Assembly: GCF_902381825.1 (NCBI RefSeq)
Contig: NZ_LR698973.1
Coordinates: 1,338,498 to 1,346,579, forward strand
Origin: Pseudocoprococcus catus
Lineage (GTDB): Bacteria; Bacillota; Clostridia; Lachnospirales; Lachnospiraceae
DNA: 8,082 nt
Direction of reading: 5' to 3'
A program made the position numbers and the translations under genes. Under the pieces are notes generated by a model, which was given only the letters and a program-made list of their open reading frames with translations, had not been told where the DNA came from and did no database searches. Shown here one piece after another: positions 1 to 5,559 of this stretch (the stretch's first letter is position 1; each line of letters opens with the position of its first letter).

Positions 1-98
1 CTCATAGTTTGCAGGAATCATGCATCAAGAGGTTCACGCAGGATTGGATGATGTCAGATGTTCTGCTGTCTGTGTCATTTTATGTCGATGAATGATCG

Positions 99-127
99 TT
101 GAAAAAGGCGAATAGACCGTGTATACT
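99..127 (+). promoter_or_regulatory. Sigma-A-type promoter pointing right
   Basis: The -35 box TTGAAA (99-104) and the -10 box TATACT (122-127) are separated by exactly 17 bases, predicting a start near 134. The transcript would run into the inverted repeat at 204-258. It has a GGAGGG Shine-Dalgarno-like sequence at 161-166 but no well-placed ATG, so the product could be a small RNA or a very short peptide. Confidence 0.55.
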
Positions 128-203
128 GAGCCTATCCCCGAAATACATAGAATAGTCATCGGAGGGAAGTGCAGCGGATATTGAAATGCAGGTACATCCT
201 GAA

Positions 204-258
204 ACACAATAAAGCTGCGTATAACCGTTGGCGTCAGTCATTCGCAGCTTTATTGTGT
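204..258. terminator. 16-bp inverted repeat, possible two-way terminator
   Basis: The arm ACACAATAAAGCTGCG (204-219) is exactly complementary to 243-258, with a 23-base loop. The GC-rich core GCTGCG sits next to the loop. The outer part of each 3' arm reads TTTATTGTGT, so RNA from either strand has a U-rich 3' side; on the plus strand it continues as GTTATATTATTT. No uninterrupted U run is present, so this is weaker than a textbook terminator. It lies between convergent promoters, which fits transcription ending from both sides. Confidence 0.45.
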
Positions 259-404
259 GTTATATTATTTATAGGGAGGATGATTACCTGTTGGATGGGT
301 GCCAACAGATAGCCATTATAACAGGATCAGTACAACAGTGTGACTGTCCTGGAGAAGATCGGGTAGGTGAATGTGGTTCAAGCATTCTTAATTATCTTCT
401 CGCC
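204..404 (-). ncRNA. Candidate sigma-54-dependent structured RNA (about 200 nt)
   Basis: Starting from the predicted sigma-54 start site at 404, the minus-strand RNA would fold into four consecutive hairpins. H1 is 401-394 with 359-352 (8 bp, with an inner GAATG/CATTC pairing). H2 is 351-343 with 331-322 (9 bp, one bulge). H3 is 308-302 with 294-288 (7 bp). H4 is the 16-bp repeat 258-204. H1 begins three bases after the start, and H1 and H2 abut with no spacer. The only notable reading frame on this strand is a 33-codon ATG frame without a good ribosome binding site. I do not recognise the RNA as a known family. It could instead be the long structured 5' leader of a gene beyond the left edge. 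Confidence 0.4.
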
Positions 405-414
405 TATATAATAC

Positions 415-430
415 AGCAAAAGGCGTGCCA
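415..430 (-). promoter_or_regulatory. Sigma-54 (SigL/RpoN) -24/-12 promoter
   Basis: Read on the minus strand, 430 to 415 is TGGCACG-CCTT-TTGCT, an exact match to the sigma-54 consensus TGGCACG-N4-TTGCW. The invariant GG falls at -25/-24 and GC at -13/-12, placing the start at 404 (a G). It points left, away from the adjacent sigma-54 activator gene but on the same strand. The operators at 521-637 lie at about -127, -193 and -225 relative to the start, the usual distance for upstream activator sites. Confidence 0.85.
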
Positions 431-501
431 ATTTTTTTTAATATGGAAAAAGGCCATTTTTTGAAAAAATAAGCCAAAACAGGTCGATTTATTCAAAAAA
501 A
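431..501. promoter_or_regulatory. A/T tracts between activator sites and sigma-54 promoter
   Basis: Runs of A or T lie at 432-439, 447-451, 457-462, 464-469 and 495-501, in the spacer between the sigma-54 promoter and its presumed upstream activator sites. Such tracts bend DNA and could help loop the activator onto the polymerase. Their spacing is only roughly helical, so this role is inferred. Confidence 0.3.
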
Positions 502-520
502 CAGAAGATAGCGAAAATGA

Positions 521-541
521 TATGTCTATTAAATAGACATA
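521..541. promoter_or_regulatory. Symmetric operator, copy 1 (probable upstream activator site)
   Basis: A perfect palindrome of 10+1+10 bases: TATGTCTATT, a central A (531), and AATAGACATA. Its core, TGTCTAT with ATAGACA, recurs at 589-605 and 621-637. It sits 127 bases upstream of the sigma-54 start site. A Fis-type HTH dimer is expected to bind this kind of dyad. Confidence 0.65.
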
Positions 542-588
542 ACTGGCAGGCAAAGAATAGAAAATTACGTAAAATAAAGCAAAAGAAG

Positions 589-605
589 CGTCTATAAAAT
601 GGACA
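589..605. promoter_or_regulatory. Symmetric operator, copy 2
   Basis: CGTCTATAAAATGGACA matches copy 1 at most positions of both half-sites and is centred at 597, 66 bases from copy 1. It lies within a longer imperfect dyad, 588-608, with GCGTCTAT and GGACACGC ends. Confidence 0.55.
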
Positions 606-620
606 CGCATAAAATTACAA

Positions 621-637
621 TGTTCGTTTTATAGACA
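621..637. promoter_or_regulatory. Symmetric operator, copy 3 (half-conserved)
   Basis: TGTTCGTTTTATAGACA keeps a perfect right half-site (ATAGACA) and the outer TGT of the left one. Its centre at 629 is 32 bases from copy 2, close to three helical turns, so dimers on copies 2 and 3 would lie on the same face of the DNA. Confidence 0.5.
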
Positions 638-703
638 CTTCCTGAGAATATAAATTCAAAATAACATAATAAAGATAAATGTACTTATAGAAAAACAATG
701 ACG

Positions 704-2089
704 TTATTCGTGAATGCCAAGATCCTTCATTTTCTTGTACAGCAGCGAGCGGTGAATGCCAAGCTGTCTGGCCGCAGCCTGACGATTTCCGCCATTGTCC
801 CGCAGGGCTTTGGTGATCAGCTGGCGTTCCAGGCAGGCAATCTCATAGTGATAATAGCCATCACTGATCTCAAGGGATGAAGACTTCCGATAGACCTGGA
901 TATATTCCGGCAGATGCTGAGGCAGGATCTCGCTGCCTTCACAGATGATGGCCGCACGGTCGATGACGTTGCGCAGCTCGCGGACGTTGCCGGGCCAGTT
1001 GTGGAGATTCAGCAGATCCATGGCTTCCTGTGACATATGCAGCCGGGACTGATGGTACAGCCCTTCCTTCTGGGAGAGCATGCTGCTGCACAGAACCGGC
1101 AGGTCTTCAATACGCTCCCGAAGGGGCGGAATATTGATATTGATGACGTTCAGACGGTAGTAGAGATCTGAACGGAAACTGCCGTTTTGCATGGAGCTGG
1201 AGAGATTCTCATTGGTGGCGGCAATGACACGGGCCTTGAAGGGAACCTTCTTGTTGCTGCCCAGGGGAACGTATTCCTTGGATTCCAGGACACGGAGCAG
1301 CTTGACCTGCATGTCCATAGGCATGGTTCCTAGTTCGTCCAGAAAGAGCGTACCCTCGCCGGCCAGTTCGAATTTGCCGATCTTGCCGTCTTTGCGGGCA
1401 CCGGTGAAAGCGCCGCTCTCATAGCCGAACAGTTCGGCTTCCAGCAATTCCTTCGGAATGGAAGAACAGTTCAGGCTGACAAAGGGCTGATGACTGACCA
1501 GACTGGCATTGTGGATGGCCTGGGCGAAGAGCTCCTTGCCGGTACCACTTTCGCCCTGGATCAGAACACTGGCATCACTGCGGGCAATGGTCTGTCCGAG
1601 ATGCTTCAGGTTCAGCATTTTCTGATTGTTGGTGATGATATCGTCGAAGTGATACTGGGCAGCGTACATCTTGGCAATCTCACTCCGATAAGCCTTGAAG
1701 TTGTCTTCCAGCTTGGACATCCGGCTGTGCAAGTGGGCGATTTCCTTGATGTCACGGAAGATGATGGTACCGGCTGCACCGATGACTTCATGATTGTGAA
1801 TCAGAGGGATTCGATTGGTGATGACCATGGAGCCATTGATCTCCTGAAGCTGCATCAGCTCCTTGACACCGGTCTGTGCCACAACGTGAAGCCGCGTGTT
1901 CTCAATGACTTCCGTGACGTGGCGTCCCACAGCGGCAGATGCCTTTATATTAAAGAATTTCTCATAGTACCATTTGATGATATAGCCGTCTTTATCGACG
2001 AGACACATACCATAGTGTTCGGTATCCAGAATATCGGACAGCGTATCAATACTGTCCGTCAGTTTGTCGAAGTATTCCTGATGCGTCAT
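704..2089 (-). CDS. PAS-domain sigma-54-dependent transcriptional activator
   Basis: A bacterial enhancer-binding protein that would hydrolyse ATP to open promoters bound by sigma-54 RNA polymerase. Three parts are visible. An N-terminal PAS-like sensor spans about residues 20-115, followed by a helical linker to about 150. The AAA+ domain has Walker A GESGTGKE (179-186), an intact GAFTGA sigma-54 contact loop (226-231), Walker B TLFLDE (247-252), FRSDLYYRL, PPLRER and WPGNVREL (365-372). A C-terminal Fis-type HTH covers about 432-459. The length, 461 aa, is normal for the family. I chose ATG at 2089 because an AGAGG site (2102-2106) precedes it by 12 bases. A TTG at 2101 would touch that site and is unlikely. 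The signal sensed by the PAS domain cannot be told. The gene ends just before three symmetric operators and a sigma-54 promoter on the same strand, which it probably activates. Confidence 0.95.
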   Translation of the reverse strand: MTHQEYFDKLTDSIDTLSDILDTEHYGMCLVDKDGYIIKWYYEKFFNIKASAAVGRHVTEVIENTRLHVVAQTGVKELMQLQEINGSMVITNRIPLIHNHEVIGAAGTIIFRDIKEIAHLHSRMSKLEDNFKAYRSEIAKMYAAQYHFDDIITNNQKMLNLKHLGQTIARSDASVLIQGESGTGKELFAQAIHNASLVSHQPFVSLNCSSIPKELLEAELFGYESGAFTGARKDGKIGKFELAGEGTLFLDELGTMPMDMQVKLLRVLESKEYVPLGSNKKVPFKARVIAATNENLSSSMQNGSFRSDLYYRLNVININIPPLRERIEDLPVLCSSMLSQKEGLYHQSRLHMSQEAMDLLNLHNWPGNVRELRNVIDRAAIICEGSEILPQHLPEYIQVYRKSSSLEISDGYYHYEIACLERQLITKALRDNGGNRQAAARQLGIHRSLLYKKMKDLGIHE

Positions 2090-2148
2090 AATGTGATCCA
2101 ACCTCTTGGTAATATAGATAATGCGAAGCGTTGACAGTATACGGATTC

Positions 2149-2177
2149 ATTATAGCATAGATGCGATAAAAGGAAAA
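2149..2177 (-). promoter_or_regulatory. Promoter of the sigma-54 activator gene
   Basis: On the minus strand an extended -10 element, TGC-TATAAT (box at 2154-2149), follows a weak -35, TTTTCC (2177-2172), at 17 bases. The start would be near 2142, leaving a leader of about 50 bases. The -35 region overlaps the arm of the hairpin at 2174-2204. Confidence 0.55.
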
Positions 2178-2204
2178 GGACAGCCAACGAACGGCTGCCC
2201 TTTT
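2174..2204. terminator. Terminator-like hairpin in the divergent intergenic region
   Basis: The arm AAAAGGACAGCC (2174-2185) pairs with GGCTGCCCTTTT (2193-2204), with one A/C mismatch (as plus-strand RNA) and a 7-base loop. On the minus strand the stem is followed by TTTTCCTTTT, a reasonable terminator tail. No gene in the window ends just before it in either direction, so its role is unclear. Confidence 0.5.
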
Positions 2205-2414
2205 GGAGAAGGTATATTTATTATTTGGGGTGTAATAAAAATATAATGTATTGGGGGTTTACGCCTATTATATTATCACGGACCCGACTGTAAGTGTTCA
2301 CAAATAATGCATGAAATATAGAAACTTTGTATACAAAATGACGCGTGTCAGGGGGCGATTAGACAATATGATTAAAAAATATCTAATTCCTATTGATATA
2401 CTGGGGAAAATGTC
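2205..2414. other. AT-rich region upstream of comF
   Basis: No gene is seen here. It contains a TATAAT-like box within an AT-rich stretch (about 2230-2270) and a perfect 12-base palindrome, TTTGTATACAAA (2326-2337). No clear -35/-10 pair for comF could be fixed. comF transcription must start in or before this stretch. Confidence 0.5.
2326..2337. promoter_or_regulatory. Palindrome upstream of comF, possible operator
   Basis: TTTGTATACAAA is a perfect 12-base palindrome about 80 bases before the comF start. It could be a repressor operator, but no second copy or matching regulator is visible. Confidence 0.25.
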
Positions 2415-3137
2415 ATGAACTGGAAGGAATGGACGGCACTGCTGTATCCGCCGGAGTGCCCGGTATGTCAGAAGCTGCTGTCGGATACTGAGGACAGAAG
2501 GCGTCACATTCATGGTGACTGCTATCGGAAACTCAGACGGATTGTGGAACCTATGTGCAAACGCTGCGGCAAACCGCTTTTGTCAGCACAGCAGGAATAC
2601 TGCTATGACTGTCAGAGACGGCCATCGGCCTGTGAAGCAGGACACAGTCTGTGGATGTATGATGCTGTCAGTTCAGAGAGTATATTTGCTTATAAGTATG
2701 ACGGAAAGAGAGCTTATGCGGATTTTTACAGTCAGGCAGTCCTGCATTTTTACAGGGACTGGATTGAATCATTGCATGTGCAGCAATTGATCCCGGTTCC
2801 CCTCAGCCGGAGAAAGCAGCGGCAGAGAGGTTTTAATCAGGCGGCATTGCTGGCGGAGAAAATCGCCGAAGGGCTGTCGTTGCCTGTGAATACCCGGGGA
2901 CTCAGAAGAATTCACAGTACTGCACCCCAGAAGAAACTGGGCAAGTATGAGCGGGGTGAGAATCTCAAGCATGCTTTTGTTGCGGATGCCCGGTATTTGC
3001 AGGGGGTCAGGCGGGCCCTTCTGATCGATGATATATATACCACCGGCAGTACGGTGAATTACTGTGCAGGGGCGTTGAAACAGGCAGGAATCGAGAAAGT
3101 CTGGTTTCTGACACTTTGTACAGGCGGTGTTTTTTAA
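2415..3137 (+). CDS. comF: ComF family protein (amidophosphoribosyltransferase-like)
   Basis: ComF/ComFC family proteins support DNA uptake during natural transformation and are widespread even in species not known to be competent; their biochemical role is not settled. Visible here are N-terminal zinc-finger cysteine pairs CPVC (15-18), CKRC (48-51) and CYDC (63-66), with an extra Cys at 36. The phosphoribosyltransferase part contains the family motif RRKQRQRGFNQA (132-143) and the PRPP-binding loop LIDDIYTTGST (203-213). The length of 240 aa is typical. The ATG at 2415 follows GGGGA (2403-2407) at a suitable distance. The gene stands alone: no comFA helicase lies beside it, and the next gene has its own promoter. 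Confidence 0.93.
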   Translation: MNWKEWTALLYPPECPVCQKLLSDTEDRRRHIHGDCYRKLRRIVEPMCKRCGKPLLSAQQEYCYDCQRRPSACEAGHSLWMYDAVSSESIFAYKYDGKRAYADFYSQAVLHFYRDWIESLHVQQLIPVPLSRRKQRQRGFNQAALLAEKIAEGLSLPVNTRGLRRIHSTAPQKKLGKYERGENLKHAFVADARYLQGVRRALLIDDIYTTGSTVNYCAGALKQAGIEKVWFLTLCTGGVF

Positions 3138-3222
3138 GGAAAAGCGAAGAGATTGTGTACATATTGCAACGGTCATCCAATCAAAAACTGTGTCATATAT
3201 TCACTTTTTAATGGAGAAATTG

Positions 3223-3252
3223 TTGCCTTTTGATTCACATAAAGCGTATAAT
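3223..3252 (+). promoter_or_regulatory. Sigma-A-type promoter of the second activator gene
   Basis: TTGCCT (3223-3228) and TATAAT (3247-3252) are 18 bases apart. The start would be near 3259, giving a leader of about 30 bases before the ATG at 3290. Confidence 0.6.
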
Positions 3253-3289
3253 AGAAGACAGAATACGACAGTGAAGAAGGTGGACATAA

Positions 3290-4339
3290 ATGGATGCCGA
3301 AATGAACAGAAAGTTATCTGCTGTATCTCCGGAAGAAGTAGAGACAGATACAGTTAAGCAGGAATACGGAGAGCGGATGAAGAAAGAGAACGGATTTGAA
3401 AATTTCAAGGGCAATGATCCAAAGATCCGGCATATCAGGGAACTTGGTCAGCGTATTGCCCGGACAGATTTTCCCGTACTGATTACCGGTGAGACCGGTA
3501 CAGGAAAAGAAGTTATCGCCAGGGCAATCCATATGGAGAGCGGACGCAGTGCAGAGCCTTTTGTGGCGATCAACTGTGGGGCCATCCCGGCGGAACTGTT
3601 GGAATCAGAATTATTTGGTTACGAAGGCGGTTCCTTTACCGGGGCTAAGCGTCAGGGAAAGATTGGCAAATTCGAGATGGCGAATAAGGGAACCTTTTTT
3701 CTGGATGAGATCGGAGATATGCCGCTGCATATGCAGGTGAAGCTCTTAAGAGTCCTGCAGGAGCATGAGATTGAGCGTGTGGGTGGCAGCGGACCGATTC
3801 CGATTGATGTGAGGATCTTATCGGCGACAAGGATGAACCTGATGGAGATGGTGCAGGCAGGTAAATTCAGGGAGGATTTGTATTATCGTCTGGCTGTTGT
3901 TAATATACAGACGGTAGCTTTAAGAGCCTGCCCGGAGGATATTATTCTTCATGCGTTGGATTATCTGGATGAATTGAACCGGCAGTACAAGACCCATGTG
4001 GATTTAAGCGATGGTGCAAGGCGGTGCCTCAAGGCACATAGTTGGCCGGGAAATGTGCGGGAACTGCAGAATGTGATATCCAGTGCCTATGCAACCTGTG
4101 AAGATTCACTGATCACACTGGATAATCTGCCGAAGATTATCACTGTCAATCAGAAAGAAGAGCGGATCATGGAGGATATAGAGCATCTGCCACTGAAGGA
4201 GAAGATGAACCGTTTCGAGAAGATGCTGCTGGAGGAGGCGCTGCGCAGCAACAAGAGTATGACAGCTGCAGCGACATCTCTGGGAATTGAGCGCAGCCTG
4301 CTGTACAAGAAGTTGAAGAAGTATCATTTGAAAGAATAA
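3290..4339 (+). CDS. Sensor-less sigma-54-dependent activator with divergent AAA+ motifs
   Basis: A PspF-like enhancer-binding protein: about 45 residues, then directly an AAA+ domain and a Fis-type HTH (about 320-346), with no PAS, GAF or receiver domain. Walker A GETGTGKE (67-74), Walker B TFFLDE (135-140), FREDLYYRL (193-201) and WPGNVREL (252-259) are intact. Three conserved places differ: the sigma-54 contact loop reads GSFTGA (114-119) instead of GAFTGA; the sensor I region reads SATRMNL where ATN or ATH is usual; and the usual PPLRER is VALRAC (209-214). The recognition helix, RSLLYKKLK, nearly matches that of the PAS activator to the left (RSLLYKKMK). The ATG at 3290 has an AAGGTGG site six bases upstream. 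Activity would have to be set by expression level or a partner protein. The 461-aa activator is a distant paralogue, not a duplicate. Confidence 0.93.
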   Translation: MDAEMNRKLSAVSPEEVETDTVKQEYGERMKKENGFENFKGNDPKIRHIRELGQRIARTDFPVLITGETGTGKEVIARAIHMESGRSAEPFVAINCGAIPAELLESELFGYEGGSFTGAKRQGKIGKFEMANKGTFFLDEIGDMPLHMQVKLLRVLQEHEIERVGGSGPIPIDVRILSATRMNLMEMVQAGKFREDLYYRLAVVNIQTVALRACPEDIILHALDYLDELNRQYKTHVDLSDGARRCLKAHSWPGNVRELQNVISSAYATCEDSLITLDNLPKIITVNQKEERIMEDIEHLPLKEKMNRFEKMLLEEALRSNKSMTAAATSLGIERSLLYKKLKKYHLKE

Positions 4340-4360
4340 AATAAATTTTTCAATAAAATA

Positions 4361-4390
4361 TTGACGAATAGGGTATAAATGTGCTATAGT
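4361..4390 (+). promoter_or_regulatory. Promoter of the rpmG-secE-nusG-rplKA operon
   Basis: TTGACG (4361-4366) and TATAGT (4385-4390) are separated by 18 bases, with a predicted start near 4397. It lies 21 bases after the stop of the preceding regulator gene, where no strong terminator is seen (only a 6-bp AT stem, 4328-4353). Confidence 0.75.
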
Positions 4391-4411
4391 TGTAAAGCTA
4401 TGTAATGGAAG

Positions 4412-4473
4412 TGGTCTTTTTTTTATGCCTAAAATTAAGACCAGGTAACTTATCCTGCTTTAGCGGAGCAGGA
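4412..4473 (+). other. Two hairpins in the rpmG leader
   Basis: TGGTCTT (4412-4418) pairs with 4437-4443 around an 18-base loop containing a U run, and TCCTGCT (4453-4459) pairs with AGCAGGA (4467-4473) around a 7-base loop. Neither is followed by a U tract, so they are not terminators. They may stabilise the mRNA or form part of a leader. I know no matching family. Confidence 0.4.
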
Positions 4474-4509
4474 GACACACTCAGATTAAATATAACGGAG
4501 GTGGAAGTT

Positions 4510-4659
4510 GTGCGCGTTAAGATAACATTGGCATGTACAGAATGCAAACAGCGTAATTACAACATGACAAAAGAGAAGAAGACTCATCCTGACAGAATGG
4601 AAACAAAGAAATATTGTAAGTTCTGTAAGAAACACACATTACACAAAGAAACAAAGTAA
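4510..4659 (+). CDS. rpmG: 50S ribosomal protein L33
   Basis: A small protein of the large subunit, located near the E site. The 49-residue product carries two zinc-binding pairs, CTEC (9-12) and CKFC (36-39), so it is the zinc-containing (C+) form, and ends with the family's characteristic HTLHKETK. The start is GTG at 4510, supported by a GGAGGTGG site (4497-4504) five bases upstream; no ATG in frame would give the conserved N-terminus MRVKITLAC. It is the first gene of the operon and is followed after 28 bases by secE, a common Clostridia order. Confidence 0.96.
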   Translation: MRVKITLACTECKQRNYNMTKEKKTHPDRMETKKYCKFCKKHTLHKETK

Positions 4660-4687
4660 TTTAGGATGACTGTGAGGAGTGAATAAC

Positions 4688-4894
4688 ATGGGCAATGCAA
4701 CTAATGAGACAACTAAGAAGACAAATTGGTTGGACGCCATTAAAGCTCAGTTCAAGAGAATCATCTGGCCGACAAAGGAAGAAGCTGCCAGAAGGTCCGC
4801 TGTTGTCCTTGCTGTTTCCGTACTGCTTGGAGTAATTATTGCTGTATTAGACAGAGTTTTACTTCTGCTGACAGACGTAATTATTTCATTATAA
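4688..4894 (+). CDS. secE: Preprotein translocase subunit SecE
   Basis: The small membrane subunit that clamps SecY in the SecYEG protein-export channel. The 68-residue product has a charged amphipathic N-terminal half with the conserved FKRIIWPTKEE segment (about 22-32) and one membrane segment (about 37-61). This is the short single-span form found in Firmicutes. I chose ATG 4688 because GAGGAG (4674-4679) lies eight bases upstream; an in-frame GTG at 4679 overlaps that site. nusG follows after 15 bases, the standard secE-nusG pairing. Confidence 0.95.
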   Translation: MGNATNETTKKTNWLDAIKAQFKRIIWPTKEEAARRSAVVLAVSVLLGVIIAVLDRVLLLLTDVIISL

Positions 4895-4909
4895 CAGAAG
4901 GGTGAGAAT

Positions 4910-5473
4910 ATGGCAGACAGGAATGAATATTTGGAAGACCCGATGTGGTATGTAGTTCATACCTATTCCGGTTATGAGAATAAGGTTAAAACGAATATTG
5001 ACAAGTCTATTCAGAATCTTCATCTGGAGGACCAGATCCTTGATGTTCAGGTGCCTGTTCAGGAGGTCATTGAGGTAAAAGACGGCAAGAAGAAAACGGT
5101 TCAGAAGAAACTCTTCCCGGGCTATGTTTTACTCCATATGATCATGAACGATGAGACATGGTATGTTGTCCGCAATACCCGCGGTGTCACAGGTTTCGTC
5201 GGTCCGGAATCCAAGCCGGTTCCACTGACTGAGGAAGAGATGGCTGCAATGGGAATCAATATGAATGACGCTGAGAAGGATGAGCCGGATCAGATGATTC
5301 TTGTTGATATTGAAGAGGGCGACATGGTCAATATTGTATCTGGTGCATGGCAGGACAAAGAAGGTATCGTGCAGTCTGTGAATTCAGCGAATGGAACAGT
5401 AACTGTCGGACTTGATATGTTTGGCCGTGAGACAGCAGTCGAAATCAGTTTCTTAGATATCAGGAAAATGTAA
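4910..5473 (+). CDS. nusG: Transcription termination/antitermination factor NusG
   Basis: Binds the clamp of RNA polymerase and modulates pausing, termination and coupling to ribosomes. The NGN domain (about 11-115) opens with MWYVVHTYSGYENKV and includes KKLFPGYVLL; an acidic linker rich in Glu and Asp follows, and the C-terminal KOW domain (about 132-187) has the EGDMVNIVSGAWQDKEG core. The 187 aa are typical for Clostridia. A GGGTGAG site precedes the ATG. It is in one operon with secE, and the rplK leader starts about 12 bases after its stop, with no terminator between, so nusG and rplKA are probably co-transcribed. Confidence 0.97.
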   Translation: MADRNEYLEDPMWYVVHTYSGYENKVKTNIDKSIQNLHLEDQILDVQVPVQEVIEVKDGKKKTVQKKLFPGYVLLHMIMNDETWYVVRNTRGVTGFVGPESKPVPLTEEEMAAMGINMNDAEKDEPDQMILVDIEEGDMVNIVSGAWQDKEGIVQSVNSANGTVTVGLDMFGRETAVEISFLDIRKM

Positions 5474-5485
5474 CATTTACGTACG

Positions 5486-5536
5486 GTTCATGACCTGGGT
5501 CATGGACAGTGGGAGGGAAATCCCCGACATTACCAC
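5486..5536 (+). promoter_or_regulatory. L1-type mRNA leader before rplK (copy 1)
   Basis: A 9-bp hairpin (5486-5494 with 5499-5507, loop CTGG, one G-U pair) is followed after one base by a 28-base element from GTGGGAGGG to GACATTACCAC (5509-5536). Outer GTGG pairs with CCAC, inner GGG with CCC, leaving GA opposite GACATTA. This resembles the L1 site of E. coli 23S rRNA helices 76-77 (GGUGGGAGG ... GAAAUACCACC), as known from L1 autoregulation. The Shine-Dalgarno AGGAGGT of rplK (5544-5550) lies eight bases downstream, where bound L1 could block it. Family known; application here inferred from sequence likeness. Confidence 0.75.
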
Positions 5537-5559
5537 AATTTTCAGGAGGTGCGCTAATA

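Larger units (their letters stand above)
1..703. other. Gene-poor regulatory region left of the sigma-54 activator
   Basis: No protein gene is convincing here: reading frames are short and lack good start signals. The stretch contains a sigma-A-type promoter pointing right, a 16-bp inverted repeat, three further hairpins, a minus-strand sigma-54 promoter, A/T tracts and a set of three symmetric operators. Positions 420-700 are strongly AT-rich, as expected for an enhancer/promoter region. A frame open from 3 to the TGA at 93-95 could be the tail of a gene entering from the left, but 30 open codons is not significant. Confidence 0.7.

Noticed and set aside
1..21. Minus-strand ATG at 21 running off the left edge, possible start of the sigma-54 target gene
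   Set aside because: There is no Shine-Dalgarno before it and only seven codons are visible.
3..95. Frame open from 3 to TGA 93-95, possible end of a gene from the left
   Set aside because: Thirty open codons are expected by chance about one time in four per frame, and no family motif is visible. Sequence to the left would settle it.
287..388. 33-codon minus-strand ATG frame inside the candidate structured RNA
   Set aside because: It has only a weak GAGAAG site upstream, and its codons are shared with the stems of two hairpins.
228..464. 78-codon plus-strand frame
   Set aside because: It starts at TTG without a ribosome binding site, crosses all the hairpins and the sigma-54 promoter, and resembles no protein family.
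1490..2134. Long plus-strand frame opposite the PAS activator
   Set aside because: It is antisense to a gene with complete domains, and its translation shows no motif.
4529..4548. TGGCA ... TGC string within rpmG resembling a sigma-54 promoter
   Set aside because: The GG-to-GC spacing is 12 bases rather than 10, and it lies within coding sequence.
5509..5559. Extended N-terminus of L11 from the GTG at 5509
   Set aside because: The GTG is part of the L1-type hairpin, and the family N-terminus [15 protein letters not shown] begins at 5560 behind a strong ribosome binding site. The same holds for L1 from 6008.
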